Assembly (NCBI RefSeq): GCF_014649775.1
Contig: NZ_BMTR01000011.1
Span: 124,001-188,000 of the forward strand
Length of the DNA: 64,000 bases
Source of the DNA: Streptomyces longisporoflavus
GTDB lineage: Bacteria; Actinomycetota; Actinomycetes; Streptomycetales; Streptomycetaceae
Direction: 5' to 3'
The notes under the pieces were generated by a model. It was not told the DNA's origin and did no database searches. It saw nothing but the letters and a program-made list of their open reading frames with translations. This document shows positions 63,022-64,000 of the stretch, piece by piece. Position numbers and translations under genes: made by a program. Position 1 is the stretch's first letter; every line of letters starts with the position of its first letter.

Positions 63022-64000
63022 GGCCGGCGCCAGCTCCGTCCGTCTCGTGCGAGCATTTCGTCCGCCTCGGACGGGCCCCAGGTCCCGGACGGGTACTGCG
63101 CGGGCTTGCCGTGCTTGTCCCAGTACTCCTCGATCGGGTCGAGGATGTTCCAGGAGAGCTCGACCTCCTCCGTGCGCGGGAAGAGGTTGGCGTCGCCGAG
63201 CAGGACGTCCAGGATCAGGCGCTCGTACGCCTCCGGGCTGGACTCGGTGAAGGACTCGCCGTACGCGAAGTCCATCGACACGTCGCGGATCTCCATCGAG
63301 GTGCCGGGCACCTTGGAGCCGAACCGGACCGTGATGCCCTCGTCGGGCTGGACGCGGATGACGATCGCGTTCTGGCCCAGTTCCTCCGTCGCCGTGTGGT
63401 CGAAGGGGGAGTGGGGCGCGCGCTGGAAGACGACCGCGATCTCGGTGACGCGCCGGCCGAGGCGCTTGCCGGTGCGCAGGTAGAACGGGACGCCCGCCCA
63501 GCGGCGGTTGTCCACCTCCAGCTTGACGGCCGCGTAGGTGTCGGTCTTCGACTTGGGGTCGATGCCCTCTTCCTGGAGGTAGCCGACGGCCTTCTCGCCG
63601 CCCTGCCACCCCGCGGCGTACTGCCCGCGGACGGTGTCCCTGCCGAGGTCCTTGGGCAGCCGGACGGCGCCGAGGACCTTGGCCTTCTCGGCCACGAGGG
63701 CGTTCGCGTCGAAGGAGGCGGGCTCCTCCATCGCGGTCAGCGCCATCAGCTGGAGCAGGTGGTTCTGGATGACGTCACGGGCGGCGCCGATGCCGTCGTA
63801 GTAGCCGGCGCGGCCGCCGATGCCGATGTCCTCGGCCATCGTGATCTGGACGTGGTCCACGTACGACCGGTTCCAGATCGGCTCGAACATCTGGTTGGCG
63901 AAGCGGAGCGCCAGGATGTTCTGGACGGTCTCCTTGCCGAGGTAGTGGTCGATCCGGAACACCTGGTCCGGGGCGAACACCTCGTGCACGATCGAGTTGA
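63018..64000 (-). CDS. zwf: Glucose-6-phosphate 1-dehydrogenase (5' end outside window)
   Basis: About 327 residues of the C-terminal part. The active site RIDHYLGKETVQNI is present, then FEPIWNRSYVDHVQITMAEDIGIGGRAGYYDGIGAARDVIQNHLLQL in outline and the VPFYLRTGKRLGRRVTEI substrate region. Oxidises glucose 6-phosphate with NADP as entry to the pentose phosphate pathway. The visible frame continues to the window edge (SIVHEVFAPDQVF), so the N-terminal NADP-binding domain lies beyond. Confidence 0.97.
   Translation of the reverse strand, partial: NSIVHEVFAPDQVFRIDHYLGKETVQNILALRFANQMFEPIWNRSYVDHVQITMAEDIGIGGRAGYYDGIGAARDVIQNHLLQLMALTAMEEPASFDANALVAEKAKVLGAVRLPKDLGRDTVRGQYAAGWQGGEKAVGYLQEEGIDPKSKTDTYAAVKLEVDNRRWAGVPFYLRTGKRLGRRVTEIAVVFQRAPHSPFDHTATEELGQNAIVIRVQPDEGITVRFGSKVPGTSMEIRDVSMDFAYGESFTESSPEAYERLILDVLLGDANLFPRTEEVELSWNILDPIEEYWDKHGKPAQYPSGTWGPSEADEMLARDGRSWRRP

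Overview
The window is high-GC actinobacterial chromosome, almost certainly Streptomyces. The evidence is strong G/C third-position bias, many GTG starts, whiA, an RbpA-family protein, mycothiol-type maleylpyruvate isomerase, DUF397 and DUF5753 proteins, and the linked blocks uvrB..uvrA, uvrC-rapZ-yvcK-whiA and gap-pgk-tpiA-secG-rbpA-pgi / pgl-opcA-zwf. The coordinates describe core-chromosome housekeeping DNA with small accessory insertions. Both end genes are cut: a phospholipase-like gene at the left edge and zwf at the right edge.

Layout. 1-5.3 kb: PI-PLC-like enzyme, EEP-family hydrolase, amidohydrolase, cytochrome P450, DUF899 thioredoxin-like protein. 5.3-10.7 kb: small unknown protein, ABC exporter, the relic of a TPP-dependent E1-alpha gene, then a WhiJ/BldB/AbaA-like developmental-type regulatory set (GHKL ATPase, XRE-DUF5753, DUF397). 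10.7-24.8 kb: solitary gltD, DUF1772, DUF2293, kinase-like protein, PPOX protein, CBS protein, CorA, methyltransferase, psuG-psuK (psuK looks frameshifted), cupin, MFS, ogt, secreted glpQ, MHYT protein. 24.8-38.9 kb: uvrB, two TerD-family genes, terC behind a yybP-ykoY manganese riboswitch, chaA Ca2+/H+ antiporter, MFS, aroQ, MBL hydrolase, MPI, uvrA. 39-46.4 kb: enoyl-CoA hydratase, YceI with a divergent XRE regulator, sugar kinase, Rieske lipoprotein, XRE regulator, and a secreted papain-like protease with a membrane-anchored companion. 46.6-51.9 kb: uvrC-rapZ-yvcK-whiA operon. 52-55 kb: M14 carboxypeptidase with a TTA codon. 55.2-64 kb: glycolytic genes, secG, RbpA-family gene, pgi, then the convergent zwf-opcA-pgl operon.

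The most interesting result is regulatory. uvrA, uvrB, uvrC and the first terD gene each have an upstream element fitting the RecA-independent DNA-damage promoter known from mycobacteria (TGTCAGTG, 8 bases, TANNNT; the PafBC-dependent class). This ties all three nucleotide-excision-repair genes and the Ter stress proteins into one probable regulon. The terD genes lie next to TerC (Mn) and ChaA (Ca), so this may be a DNA-damage / metal-homeostasis island.

A second theme is repeats. Many intergenic gaps and several protein tails hold short degenerate tandem repeats of unrelated unit size (6, 18, 21, about 30, 36, 37 and about 56-70 bases), including nine 12-residue acidic repeats at the UvrC C-terminus. 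A third theme is leaderless transcription: about ten genes have a TANNNT -10 element ending 6-8 bases before the start codon. No tRNA, rRNA, CRISPR array, intact insertion sequence or biosynthetic cluster was seen.
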